DNA from: an uncultured Porphyromonadaceae bacterium
Lineage (GTDB): Bacteria; Bacteroidota; Bacteroidia; Bacteroidales; Muribaculaceae
Direction of reading: 5' to 3'
Assembly (NCBI GenBank): GCA_937901905.1
Contig: CALDIF010000090.1
Span: 1 to 49,942, forward strand
Length of the DNA stretch: 49,942 nt
Position 1 is the first letter of the stretch; each line of letters starts with the position of its first letter. The translations under genes and the position numbers were made by a program. Positions 26,682 through 35,049 of the stretch are shown here, in pieces. The notes under the pieces were generated by a model. The model was not told the origin of the DNA. It saw only the letters and a list, made by a program, of their open reading frames with translations, and did not search any database.

Positions 26682-27391
26682 GAGACACCCCCTTTTTCCA
26701 GGCTGCGGGTGTCACCTTCCGAGATGACGCCGTCAATGATATGCACTACCCGCCGGGCGTGGGAAGCGATATTCAGATCATGGGTGATCATGATGACCGT
26801 GCGGTGTTCCTCGTTCAGCGCCTGAAATAGCCCCATGATCTGCGCGCCGGTTTTCTGATCCAGCGCGCCGGTGGGTTCATCCGCCAGGAGGATGGCGGGG
26901 TTTCCCACCAGCGCCCGGGCGATGGCCACCCGCTGCTGCTGTCCCCCTGACAGCTGGTTGGGCAGGTGCTCCATACGGTCCCGCAAGCCCACCCGCTCCA
27001 GCATGGCTTCCGCCCGGGCCCGGCGTTCCTTCGGCCGGATGCCCGCGTAGATCAGGGGCAGTTCCACGTTTTTCCTGGCGGTCAGCCGGGGCAGCAGCTG
27101 GGAATTCTGAAATACGAATCCGATTTCTCGATTTCGCAGCTCCGCCAGCTCCCTTTCCGTCAGGTCGCCCACCTCGCTGCCCTGCAGGATGTACTCCCCG
27201 GCCGTGGGCGTATCCAGGCAGCCGATGATGTTCATCAGCGTGGTTTTTCCGCTGCCGGAGGGCCCCAGAATCGACAGGTAATCCCCCCGTTCCACGGTCA
27301 GCGAGACTTTTTTCAGCACATGAACGGATTCCCCCGCCAGCGGATAATCCTTATCGATATCTGTCATGCGGAAAAAGATTTCCTCGTTCAT
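26678..27391 (-). CDS. ABC transporter ATP-binding protein (MacB/LolD type)
   Basis: 237 residues, a single ATPase domain. Walker A GPSGSGKTT, Q-loop FVFQNSQLLPRLTARKNV, signature LSGGQQQRVAIARAL, Walker B ILLADEPTGAL and the switch His in ITHD are all intact. It powers an efflux or mechanotransmission-type exporter with the adjacent permease and adaptor. It overlaps the permease start by 4 bp and begins 2 bp after the adaptor stop, making a tight three-gene operon. Confidence 0.93.
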   Translation of the reverse strand: MNEEIFFRMTDIDKDYPLAGESVHVLKKVSLTVERGDYLSILGPSGSGKTTLMNIIGCLDTPTAGEYILQGSEVGDLTERELAELRNREIGFVFQNSQLLPRLTARKNVELPLIYAGIRPKERRARAEAMLERVGLRDRMEHLPNQLSGGQQQRVAIARALVGNPAILLADEPTGALDQKTGAQIMGLFQALNEEHRTVIMITHDLNIASHARRVVHIIDGVISEGDTRSLEKGGVS

Positions 27392-27393
27392 GA

Positions 27394-28470
27394 TCAGTTC
27401 CCCCGTGAGCCGCCAGGCTGGGTGCCGTTATTATTGTTTCGGGTCATGCTGCCGCCACCGTTATTGTTGCGATTGTCCCAGTTATTGGTCTGTCGATTGA
27501 CCTGTCGGTTTGTGAACAGGCCAGAGAACAAGCTGGCCAGGCCCGAGGCGGTTTCCTCCTTTTCGGCCACCCGGTAGATGGTTTCGCCTTCGCTGAGCCC
27601 GGAGCGGATCTCCACATAGTTCCCGTTGGAAACCCCCACGGTGACCGGCACCTCGGTCATCTCGCCTTCCGCCGTTTCCTTGTAAACAAAAGCTGTGTTA
27701 TCCCGGGCGGTGCTCAGCGCTTCCATCTTCAGAATGATGACATCCGCGGCCTCCTCCAGCGGCACGGTGACCGTCGCCTGCATGCCGGGATAGATATTTT
27801 GGGTGCCGGAGGTGTCCACTTCCACCGTTGTGGTGTAATAGGCCACGTTATTTCCCGTATAGCTGATATAATCGATGGTCTGAATGACCGAATCATAGGA
27901 GGCTTCCGCGGAAGCCACCGTGATTCGGCAGGGCTGCCCCGTATAGACCGAAGCGATATCGCTTTCGCCCACCCGGATGGTCACCCGCATGCGGTCAAAA
28001 TCCGCGATACTCAGCAGGCTTTCGCCGCTAAGAACCTCATCTCCCTGGGCAATATTCACCGCGTTGACCGTTCCAGCAAATTCCGCCTCCACGATGCCTT
28101 TCGAGCTGAGCCGGTAAAGCCGATCCCCCTTTTCCACATGATCGCCCACGCGGACGTATACCTCCCGGATTTTGCCATCCGACGCGGCGGTGTAGGTTTT
28201 GCTGTCAATCAGCTGCATGGTTCCGGAAAAGGATAGGGAATTGGAAATGCTTCCCCGGGTAGCGGTATAGGGCTCGTAGACAATCGTATAATCCGATTTC
28301 AGCTTGCTGTATCCCACATATCCCGCGGCGCTAAACACGACCAGAATCACAAAAATCCAGAGGATCCTCCGAATCCGCCGCCTTCTTTTTTTCTTCGCCT
28401 TCAGGGCTCCGGTTTCCGGCGTATTGCCCGTCCCCGGCCTTTCGATCTTTTCGTTTTCGGATTCCGTCAT
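27394..28470 (-). CDS. RND/HlyD-type efflux adaptor (membrane-fusion protein)
   Basis: 358 residues. A basic cytoplasmic start with KKKRRRRIRR, one membrane segment (ILWIFVILVVFSAAGYVGYS), then a biotinyl-lipoyl-like domain (KIREVYVRVGDHVEKGDRLY and FAGTVNAVNIAQGDEVLSGE) and beta-barrel segments, like YknX-type adaptors of Gram-positive MacB systems. The last 30 or so residues are low-complexity Asn/Gly/Arg. The start is preceded by GGAAGG. It is first in the efflux operon; substrate unknown. Confidence 0.87.
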   Translation of the reverse strand: MTESENEKIERPGTGNTPETGALKAKKKRRRRIRRILWIFVILVVFSAAGYVGYSKLKSDYTIVYEPYTATRGSISNSLSFSGTMQLIDSKTYTAASDGKIREVYVRVGDHVEKGDRLYRLSSKGIVEAEFAGTVNAVNIAQGDEVLSGESLLSIADFDRMRVTIRVGESDIASVYTGQPCRITVASAEASYDSVIQTIDYISYTGNNVAYYTTTVEVDTSGTQNIYPGMQATVTVPLEEAADVIILKMEALSTARDNTAFVYKETAEGEMTEVPVTVGVSNGNYVEIRSGLSEGETIYRVAEKEETASGLASLFSGLFTNRQVNRQTNNWDNRNNNGGGSMTRNNNNGTQPGGSRGN

Positions 28471-28654
28471 ATTTCACCATCCTTCCTGTGCCTGCTTCTG
28501 AAAGCATTGCCCCATTATTTTCACAGTCTGCGCGCTTTACCTAAAATGAACTTAAAATGACATCAGGAAGCCTTGACGCACCTTCAGTGCGAGAAAACCG
28601 CGTTGAATGGTTTTAACGAGAATTCATATCAGAAAGCTTTGATTCAGCGCATTC

Positions 28655-30040
28655 CTAAAAGAGCACGCTCAGCGCCTGCATGACCGTGTCCACGCCCAGG
28701 ATGTGGACGCTGTCAGGAACGTTCCTGATTCGGCGGGCATTTTCCTTTGGAACGACCAGGGTGGTAAAGCCCAGGCGGACGCATTCCGCCACCCGCCGAT
28801 CGCACTGGGGAATGGGGCGAATTTCCCCCGCCAGGCCCACTTCGCCCATGACCGCCACCTCCGCTCCCACGGCCCGATCCTTCAGGCTGCTGGCCACCGC
28901 CACGCACAGGGCCAGGTCCGCCGCGGGCTCGCTGAGCTCCAGGCCGCCGGCCACGTTGATATATACATCCTGATTATAGCTGCGCTGGCCGGCCCGCTTT
29001 TCCAGCACAGCCAGCAGCATGGCCACCCGCCCGGTATCCGCGCCATTCACCGTGCGGCGGGGAGCATTCAGATAGCTCTGGGAGGTCAGGGCCTGGACGT
29101 CGCACAGCAGGGGGCGGCTGCCCTCCAGCCCACAGAAAACCGTGCTGCCGCTGGCCCCCTGGGCCCGGTGGCTCAGCAGCTCCTCGCTGGGGTTGAGCAC
29201 CACCTGCATGCCCTGGCCGGTCATGCGGAAAACCCCCAACTCGTTCACGGAGCCGAAGCGGTTCTTCACCGCCCGCAGCAGGCGGTAATCCTGCTGCCGA
29301 TCCCCCTCGAAATACAGCACCACATCCACCATATGCTCCAGCATCCGGGGCCCGGCGATAGCCCCGTCCTTGGTCACATGGCCCACCACAAACATGGCGG
29401 TGCCCGTCTCCTTGCATAGACGCATCAGCAGGCTGGTGCTCTCCCGAATCTGGGAGACGGAGCCGGGGGCGGAAGCCATTTCCGGCCGATACATAGTCTG
29501 AATGGAATCCACCACCGCCACCTCGGGCTGAACCTCCCGAAGTCGGGATTCCACCGCGTCCAGCGCGTTTTCCGCCAGGACGTAGAGGCCGGGGGTATCG
29601 ATGCCCAGCCGGCGCGCCCGGAGCTTGATCTGGCGGGCGCTTTCCTCCCCGGAGATATAGAGCACCCGCTTGTTTTCCGCCGCCATATTGGCGCAGACCT
29701 GCAGCAGCAGGGTGCTTTTCCCGATACCGGGGTCGCCGCCGATGAGCATCAGGCCGCCTTCCACAATGCCTCCGCCCAGCACCCGATCCAGCTCGCTGAT
29801 GCCGGTTGGGCTGCGCAGGGCGGTATCCTCCGGAATATCCCGCAGCAGCAGGGGCGCCGCGCCGGTACCAGGCCGCTGATTGGCGGCCAGCTTCGTTCCA
29901 CCCGCCGCCGCCTTTTCCGGCAGGGCCGCAATGCTTTCCTCCAGGGTATTCCAGGCTCCGCACCCGGGGCAACGTCCCACCCACCGGGGCGCCTCATACC
30001 CGCACGCGGTGCAGGCGTAAATCGATTTCACCTTGGCCAT
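28655..30040 (-). CDS. radA: DNA repair protein RadA (Sms)
   Basis: About 461 residues from the ATG at 30040 (MAKVKSIYACTACGYEAPRW); the frame stays open 8 codons further. It is a branch-migration helicase that processes recombination intermediates. It shows a four-Cys zinc finger (CTACGYEAPRWVGRCPGC), Walker A GGDPGIGKSTLL, the RadA-specific KNRFGSVNELGVF motif and a Lon-protease-like C-terminal domain (NQDVYINVAGGLELSEPAAD). Length is typical. It lies downstream of the HAD gene on the same strand. Confidence 0.95.
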   Translation of the reverse strand: MAKVKSIYACTACGYEAPRWVGRCPGCGAWNTLEESIAALPEKAAAGGTKLAANQRPGTGAAPLLLRDIPEDTALRSPTGISELDRVLGGGIVEGGLMLIGGDPGIGKSTLLLQVCANMAAENKRVLYISGEESARQIKLRARRLGIDTPGLYVLAENALDAVESRLREVQPEVAVVDSIQTMYRPEMASAPGSVSQIRESTSLLMRLCKETGTAMFVVGHVTKDGAIAGPRMLEHMVDVVLYFEGDRQQDYRLLRAVKNRFGSVNELGVFRMTGQGMQVVLNPSEELLSHRAQGASGSTVFCGLEGSRPLLCDVQALTSQSYLNAPRRTVNGADTGRVAMLLAVLEKRAGQRSYNQDVYINVAGGLELSEPAADLALCVAVASSLKDRAVGAEVAVMGEVGLAGEIRPIPQCDRRVAECVRLGFTTLVVPKENARRIRNVPDSVHILGVDTVMQALSVLF

Positions 30041-30065
30041 CGCTGTCAAACCTCTTGCGCTCATT

Positions 30066-30854
30066 TTATATCAGCTGATAATGCTCCAGGGCCTTCAGGA
30101 TGCCGTCGTTTTCCAGGGAGGCCGTCACATACTCCGCTTCGCGCTTCAGCGCCTCCATGCCGTTCCCCATGGCGATGCCGTGGCCCACGGCCTGAATCAT
30201 TTCCATGTCGTTCATGCCGTCCCCGAAGGCATACAGATCCTCCCGCGGCGCGCCAAAATAGTCCGCCACGAATCGGAGGCCGGTGGCTTTGGTATTGCCC
30301 CGGGGCACCAGCTCCAACACGGTGGGAATATGATAGATGGTATCGAAGATGTCCGCCAGGGCCCGGGAGGCCGCCTCCGCCTTTTCCGCTTGATCAAAAG
30401 ACGCCAGGTATTTGGTGACCCGGTCCGCCGGCGTCAGGCTTTCCAGCGGCCGGCCCCGGCCGCCCAGCCCCCGCCGGAAGGATTCCTTGACCGTGTCATC
30501 CCACAGCCTTTCCTCGTCGTACCACTGGTAGTCCGGTCCCTCGGCGATGATCATGGCTCCCGCTTCTTCCAGCACCGCCATGCTCCGCTTCAGCTCTTCG
30601 GAGGTAATCCACTTCTCCCGCATCAGCTGTCCCCCGATCCAGATATACCACCCGCAGGCGGCCACGACCCCGTCGAATCCCAGCGCGTCCAGGGAATCAT
30701 AATGCAGGTAGGAAGGCACCCGCCCGGTATTGATAAAAGCCTGATGCCCGTTTTCCCGCAGCCGCCGGATGCCCTCCGCCGCGCTGGCGGGAATCCGCTG
30801 CTGCCTGTCCCACAATGTGCCGTCAATATCGAAAAAAACAAGTTTCCCGCTCAT
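30066..30854 (-). CDS. Cof-type HAD-superfamily phosphatase
   Basis: 262 residues. HAD motif I is FFDIDGTLWD (nucleophile Asp and general-acid Asp near residues 9 and 11), motif II is in INTGRVPSY, and motif III/IV is YAFGDGMNDMEMI. The large C2-type cap places it with Cof/YbiV-like sugar-phosphate or cofactor phosphatases; substrate not determinable. Its start overlaps the DUF1015 stop by 4 bp, preceded by a GGAGATG ribosome site inside that gene. Confidence 0.88.
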   Translation of the reverse strand: MSGKLVFFDIDGTLWDRQQRIPASAAEGIRRLRENGHQAFINTGRVPSYLHYDSLDALGFDGVVAACGWYIWIGGQLMREKWITSEELKRSMAVLEEAGAMIIAEGPDYQWYDEERLWDDTVKESFRRGLGGRGRPLESLTPADRVTKYLASFDQAEKAEAASRALADIFDTIYHIPTVLELVPRGNTKATGLRFVADYFGAPREDLYAFGDGMNDMEMIQAVGHGIAMGNGMEALKREAEYVTASLENDGILKALEHYQLI

Positions 30855-32104
30855 ATTCTCTTCATCTCCATGTAGAATCGCTTTTCTTCCGCTTCTCCCA
30901 TGGAAAAGGTCTTCCGGGGCAATACGCCCAGGGTCTTCACATCCTCAAAGAAGCTGCGCTTATCGATCTCCGGCAGCAGGAAACCCACGCATCCTTTCCT
31001 GCCGGCCAACGCCCGCAGCGTGTTCTCCCCGTGGATGTAGTCGATCTCCGTCTCCGGGTGCGCCCCCAGCCACGCGTCCAGGAATTTCTGAATGGTCTCG
31101 CAGGGTATCCGCCCTTCCGGATTCCTTACCACGATTTTTCTTTCCCCGCCGGGATACACGAGGAGGAACGCGTGTCCTTCCCCCGCCGAATCCAGGGTCA
31201 TGCCCCGCGCCGCCGCGTATGCCTGCCAGTCCTCGATCAGCCGCTCCGCCTCCGCCCCCGTCAGCACCCGGTGGATGGGCTCAAACAGCAGGGCCTCCGC
31301 GTGAATGTTTTCGATTTCGCACAGGGCGAACCGGGCGGGATGATGCGCCCGTTCCTCCGCGGTCAGCCCCTCCCGAATTTCGTTCCAATAGGCCTTGGCC
31401 GTAGCCAGGGAATGGTTGCCGTCCCCCACCGCCAGCAGCATGGGATGCGGCCCCAGCTTTTCCCGAAGCCGGGTCAGGGCCTCGTCCACCGCCCGCAGGT
31501 CGGTCTCCTCCTCCACGGCCCAGCCTGCCAGGTGCCCGCCCCCCATCATCAAGTCGAAGTCATACAGCTTCCGCAGCGCGTCCTTCTTCTCCAGCAGGGG
31601 CTCCAACACCGTCCGATCCGGGTCATCCATCAGAATCAGGATATGGGTCAGCTCCACGGGTGCCCCCCGGCGAATTGTCAGCCTCGCCGGCAGCCGGGCG
31701 GCGATGGTCTGCTCCGTGGGGCGCACCAGGGGTAGGGTTCCGGCGGCATAGTCATAATCCTCCAGATCCACCGCGCATACCAGCCCCGGCCGGACGCCGG
31801 AGGCCGTGGTCCGCTCGCACAGGACAAATCCGTGCCGGACTGCCGGCTCCAGCAGCCCCTCCGCCAGGGCTTTCGCCATGGCGGCGTGAATTTTCGGCAC
31901 CCGCGTCCCGCTGTCCTTCAGGTCGCATTCTGGCAGCATCAAGTTCAGGGTGGAGGGCCGATTTCCCACGATTTCCGCCACCTTCCGCCAGTATTCCGGC
32001 TGGGAGGTGTACTGATCACAGGCCACGCAGGCCCAGGTTTCCGGCGCCACATCCTGCCGGGGAAGCAGGATTTCCGCCGGACGGATGGCATTTAACTCAA
32101 ACAT
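30851..32104 (-). CDS. DUF1015 family protein
   Basis: 417 residues from the ATG at 32104 (MFELNAIRPAEILLPRQD), with an AAGGA ribosome site 8 bp upstream; a longer frame of 15 extra codons lacks one. Features that fit DUF1015 are the early VACDQYTSQPEYW, the central LLAVGDGNHSLATAKAYW and the late IDYIHGENTLRALA. The family is widespread in Firmicutes and has no established reaction. The GDGNHS motif is the likely functional centre. Coupled to the HAD phosphatase by a 4-bp overlap. Confidence 0.85.
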   Translation of the reverse strand: MFELNAIRPAEILLPRQDVAPETWACVACDQYTSQPEYWRKVAEIVGNRPSTLNLMLPECDLKDSGTRVPKIHAAMAKALAEGLLEPAVRHGFVLCERTTASGVRPGLVCAVDLEDYDYAAGTLPLVRPTEQTIAARLPARLTIRRGAPVELTHILILMDDPDRTVLEPLLEKKDALRKLYDFDLMMGGGHLAGWAVEEETDLRAVDEALTRLREKLGPHPMLLAVGDGNHSLATAKAYWNEIREGLTAEERAHHPARFALCEIENIHAEALLFEPIHRVLTGAEAERLIEDWQAYAAARGMTLDSAGEGHAFLLVYPGGERKIVVRNPEGRIPCETIQKFLDAWLGAHPETEIDYIHGENTLRALAGRKGCVGFLLPEIDKRSFFEDVKTLGVLPRKTFSMGEAEEKRFYMEMKRI

Positions 32105-32168
32105 ATTTCTGTTCCTTTCTGTCAGGACCGGCCGCGCTTTCCGTCTCACAGGGATCCTCTTTCATGGC

Positions 32169-32894
32169 TTACAGCTCAAAGGTCACCCGCACCGCCCGGG
32201 CGATGAAGCCGATGTCGCTGATGTCGACGGTTTCCGCCTCGTGCTCCCGATCGTAGCTCTGCAGCAGCACGCGCCGGTCATCCAGGACCTTGATCTTCCG
32301 CAGGCAGCGGTGCTGGTTGTAGTTCATCAGCATGATGGCCCCGTCCACCGGGCTCTGGGCCGGCACCATCAGCGCCACGTCCCCCCGGCTGACGCGGTAA
32401 CCCCGCATGCTGTCATCCGGCGCCAAATAAAAGAACACCTTATCCGGATTGGCCCCGGCGATGCGCCCGTTTTCCACCGGCACCAGCTCGTGGCGTACCG
32501 GCTTCATCACCGCGTTCATGACCGGCACCCGCTTCAGCACGCTCTGGAGGGCGTCGAGCCAGACGCTGCCGGCCACGCTTTCATCCTTCTCCTCGGATTC
32601 CGCCACCTTTTCCGCTTCCTTCGGCTTCGGTTTGGCCGCGGGCACCATTCGGGGCTGCACCTGAACCAGGTCCACCGTGGAGGCGATATCGTCCAGGGTG
32701 AATTCCGCCTCGTTCTGCTGCTTCAGGCCGATGGTCTTCAGAATCCGACGGGCCTGGTCATCCGCGATGATGCGGGTTCCCGCCTCCACCGCCATCAGGT
32801 AGCTTTCGCTGACACCGCATTTTTTGGCCACCTGCTTGGGTGTCAGGTGCTGCCGAATTCGTTCCGTTCTGATTAAATCCCCTAATCTGCTCAC
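32169..32894 (-). CDS. XRE-type regulator with an S24 (LexA-like) C-terminal domain
   Basis: 241 residues from a GTG start with an AGGAG site upstream. Residues 1-60 are an HTH_XRE domain (LTPKQVAKKCGVSESYLMAVE). A charged linker (KPKPKEAEKVAESEEKDES) follows, then an S24-like fold with DDSMRGYRVSRGDVALMV. The Ser of the Ser-Lys dyad is present, but where LexA has TVKR this protein has CLRKI, so the catalytic Lys appears replaced, and no Ala-Gly cleavage site is seen in the usual position. It may therefore be a non-cleaving relative of LexA/CI repressors. It lies 91 bp downstream of ligA on the same strand, but direct SOS control is unproven. Confidence 0.78.
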   Translation of the reverse strand: MSRLGDLIRTERIRQHLTPKQVAKKCGVSESYLMAVEAGTRIIADDQARRILKTIGLKQQNEAEFTLDDIASTVDLVQVQPRMVPAAKPKPKEAEKVAESEEKDESVAGSVWLDALQSVLKRVPVMNAVMKPVRHELVPVENGRIAGANPDKVFFYLAPDDSMRGYRVSRGDVALMVPAQSPVDGAIMLMNYNQHRCLRKIKVLDDRRVLLQSYDREHEAETVDISDIGFIARAVRVTFEL

Positions 32895-32985
32895 AGGTAT
32901 GCTCCTCTCGCTCCCGGTCCCAGGTTTCGATTGACCGGATGATCCGCTATTTCCCCGTTTTTGGCTCCCGCCGGACGCGTTTCGG

Positions 32986-34986
32986 TCAGGCGGGCGCCGC
33001 CCCGCCGAAATCCCGAATGAATTCCTCCTCCGTCAAAATGGGAATCCCCAGCTCCGCGGCTTTTCGGTTCTTGGAGGAACCGGAAGTGGCGTCGTTGTTC
33101 ACCAGGAAGTCCGTCTTTTTCGACACGCTGCCCGCCACCCGGCCGCCCTGGCTTTCCACGTAGGCCTTGAAGGCGTCCCGGTTGGTAAAAATACGCACCT
33201 CTCCGGTAATGACAAAGGTCTTCCCCTCGCACGCGCCGCCCCCGGCGTTCCGGGGCGTCACGTTCCGCACCTCCAAGAGGGTCAGCAGTTCCAGGAACAC
33301 CGCCCGGTTATTCTCCTTCCCGAACCACTCACGGATGGCGCCAGCCCGCTCGCCGCCGATGCCGTCCACCTGGGCGAAGTCCTCCCCGGCCCTCAGCCGG
33401 TCCAGAAAGCCCGGCCAGCCATAGGCCGCGATCAAGCGCTTCGCCGCGTCCGGCCCGATTTGGGGAATGCAAAGGGCGTTGAGGAACCGTACCGGATCCA
33501 CGTCCCGCCGGGCCCGTTCCACTGCGGCAATCAGATGATCCGCGCTTTTCTGGCCGAAGCCCGGTAGAAGAACGATGCTTTCCCGATGCTCCTCCAGCCG
33601 GAACAGATCCGAGAAATCACGGATCAGCCCCGCCGCCACGAAGTCCCGCAGGCCCTCGATGGACAGCCCGTCAATATCCATGCCGTGCTTGCTGACGAAA
33701 CGCTGAAATTTCTTCAGATGCTTGGCCGGACAATCCGGCCCGGCGCATTTCAGCAGCCTTGTACCGGTCCGGCTGACGAAGACCTCCGCCTTCTCCCCGC
33801 AGACCGGACACACCGAGGGAATGTCATATGTGCCTTCCCGCTCCTTCACCCGGATCACCTTGGGGATGATCTTGTTGGCCTTGATCACCTCCATGACCGT
33901 CTTCCGGTTTTCCCCGATGCCCAGGCGGTCCATCTCGCTCAGATTCACCAGGGATGCCCGGGATACGGTGGTACCCTCCAGCTTCACCGGATCGAAAACC
34001 GCCACCGGGGTAATCACCGAGGCGCCGCAGGACCATTCCACATGGTCCAGCACCGTGGTCTCCGGCTGGTCCGCCCATTTGAAGGCCAGGCCGGCCCGGG
34101 TGGCGTGATGCCCTGTCACGCTACCGCCTTCGGCGTACACCGTGTCGTCATAGACCAGTACCAGCCCGTCCACCGGCAGGGGCATGCCACCAGTCTCCAC
34201 GGTCTCTGTCCACCGGGACACCGCCTCGCCCAGGGTTTCCGCCGTCACGGCCTCCCGATCCACCACCGCGAATCCCATTTCCGCCAGCCAGTCCATCCGC
34301 CGGCCCCAGGAGACCATCTCCCGGTCCGTATGCACCAGGGTAAAGGCATAAAAGCCCACCCGCCTGGCCCTGACCTCCGATAGATGTTTCGCGTCCAGGG
34401 CCAGGGTGCCGGAGGCCAAATTCCGGGGATTGGCGTAGGCTTCCTCCCCTTCCTCCAGGGAGGCGTTGATCTCCTCAAAATCCGGGTAGGAAATCACCGC
34501 TTCCCCCCGGACGACCAGATGCCCGGTTTCCGGAATGGTCAGGGGGAATCCGCCGATCACTTCCTTCATGTAGGTGATGTTGGTGCCCACAGCCCCGTCC
34601 CCCCGGGTCAGGATGCGCGTCAGGCTCCCTCCGTCGTAGGTCAGCACCAGGGTCAGCCCGTCCAGCTTCCAGCTGAGCCAGGCCTCTCGCTCTCCCGCCC
34701 AGGCCGCCAGCTCCGCCACGGATTTGGTTTTGGCCAGGCTCAGGGCCGGGTATTCATGGGCTTCCTTTTCCCCGCCGGCCTCCTCCCCGGGAGCGCTGAC
34801 CCGATGGGTGGGGCTCTCCGGCAAAATCACGCCGGTCTCCGCCTCCAGCCGGGCCAGCTCGTCAAATCCGGCGTCCCATTCATAGTCGGTCATGATTTCA
34901 TCCAGACCGCCATAGTAAGCCGCCGAGGCGGCGTTCAACGCGGCAGCCAGGGCCCGCATCCGTTCCATCTTCTGTTCTTCGTTCAT
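32986..34986 (-). CDS. ligA: NAD-dependent DNA ligase LigA (divergent)
   Basis: About 666 residues from the ATG at 34986, chosen because AAGGA lies 7 bp upstream; a Met 7 codons earlier has a weaker site. It seals nicks using NAD. The adenylation domain has the nucleophile Lys in KLDG, followed by TRGDGAVGTNIT where most LigA have TRGDGxxGEDVT. The OB fold, the Cys4 zinc finger (CPVC...CAGPDC), helix-hairpin-helix repeats (LPGFGQKSAD, VDGIGGERA) and a C-terminal BRCT domain (KTFVITGEVRIFTNRDAF) follow in order. The divergence is notable; whether this is the only ligase cannot be told. Just downstream of polA on the same strand. Confidence 0.9.
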   Translation of the reverse strand: MNEEQKMERMRALAAALNAASAAYYGGLDEIMTDYEWDAGFDELARLEAETGVILPESPTHRVSAPGEEAGGEKEAHEYPALSLAKTKSVAELAAWAGEREAWLSWKLDGLTLVLTYDGGSLTRILTRGDGAVGTNITYMKEVIGGFPLTIPETGHLVVRGEAVISYPDFEEINASLEEGEEAYANPRNLASGTLALDAKHLSEVRARRVGFYAFTLVHTDREMVSWGRRMDWLAEMGFAVVDREAVTAETLGEAVSRWTETVETGGMPLPVDGLVLVYDDTVYAEGGSVTGHHATRAGLAFKWADQPETTVLDHVEWSCGASVITPVAVFDPVKLEGTTVSRASLVNLSEMDRLGIGENRKTVMEVIKANKIIPKVIRVKEREGTYDIPSVCPVCGEKAEVFVSRTGTRLLKCAGPDCPAKHLKKFQRFVSKHGMDIDGLSIEGLRDFVAAGLIRDFSDLFRLEEHRESIVLLPGFGQKSADHLIAAVERARRDVDPVRFLNALCIPQIGPDAAKRLIAAYGWPGFLDRLRAGEDFAQVDGIGGERAGAIREWFGKENNRAVFLELLTLLEVRNVTPRNAGGGACEGKTFVITGEVRIFTNRDAFKAYVESQGGRVAGSVSKKTDFLVNNDATSGSSKNRKAAELGIPILTEEEFIRDFGGAAPA

Positions 34987-35049
34987 GCCTGTTTCCTTCT
35001 GATTCATCCGGATTTCCGTTCGCTCCGCGGGCGAGAATCCGGCATTTTT

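Noticed and set aside
28974..29984. 336-codon frame inside radA
   Set aside because: Low-complexity Gly/Arg/Pro shadow of the radA frame, which has all RadA motifs.
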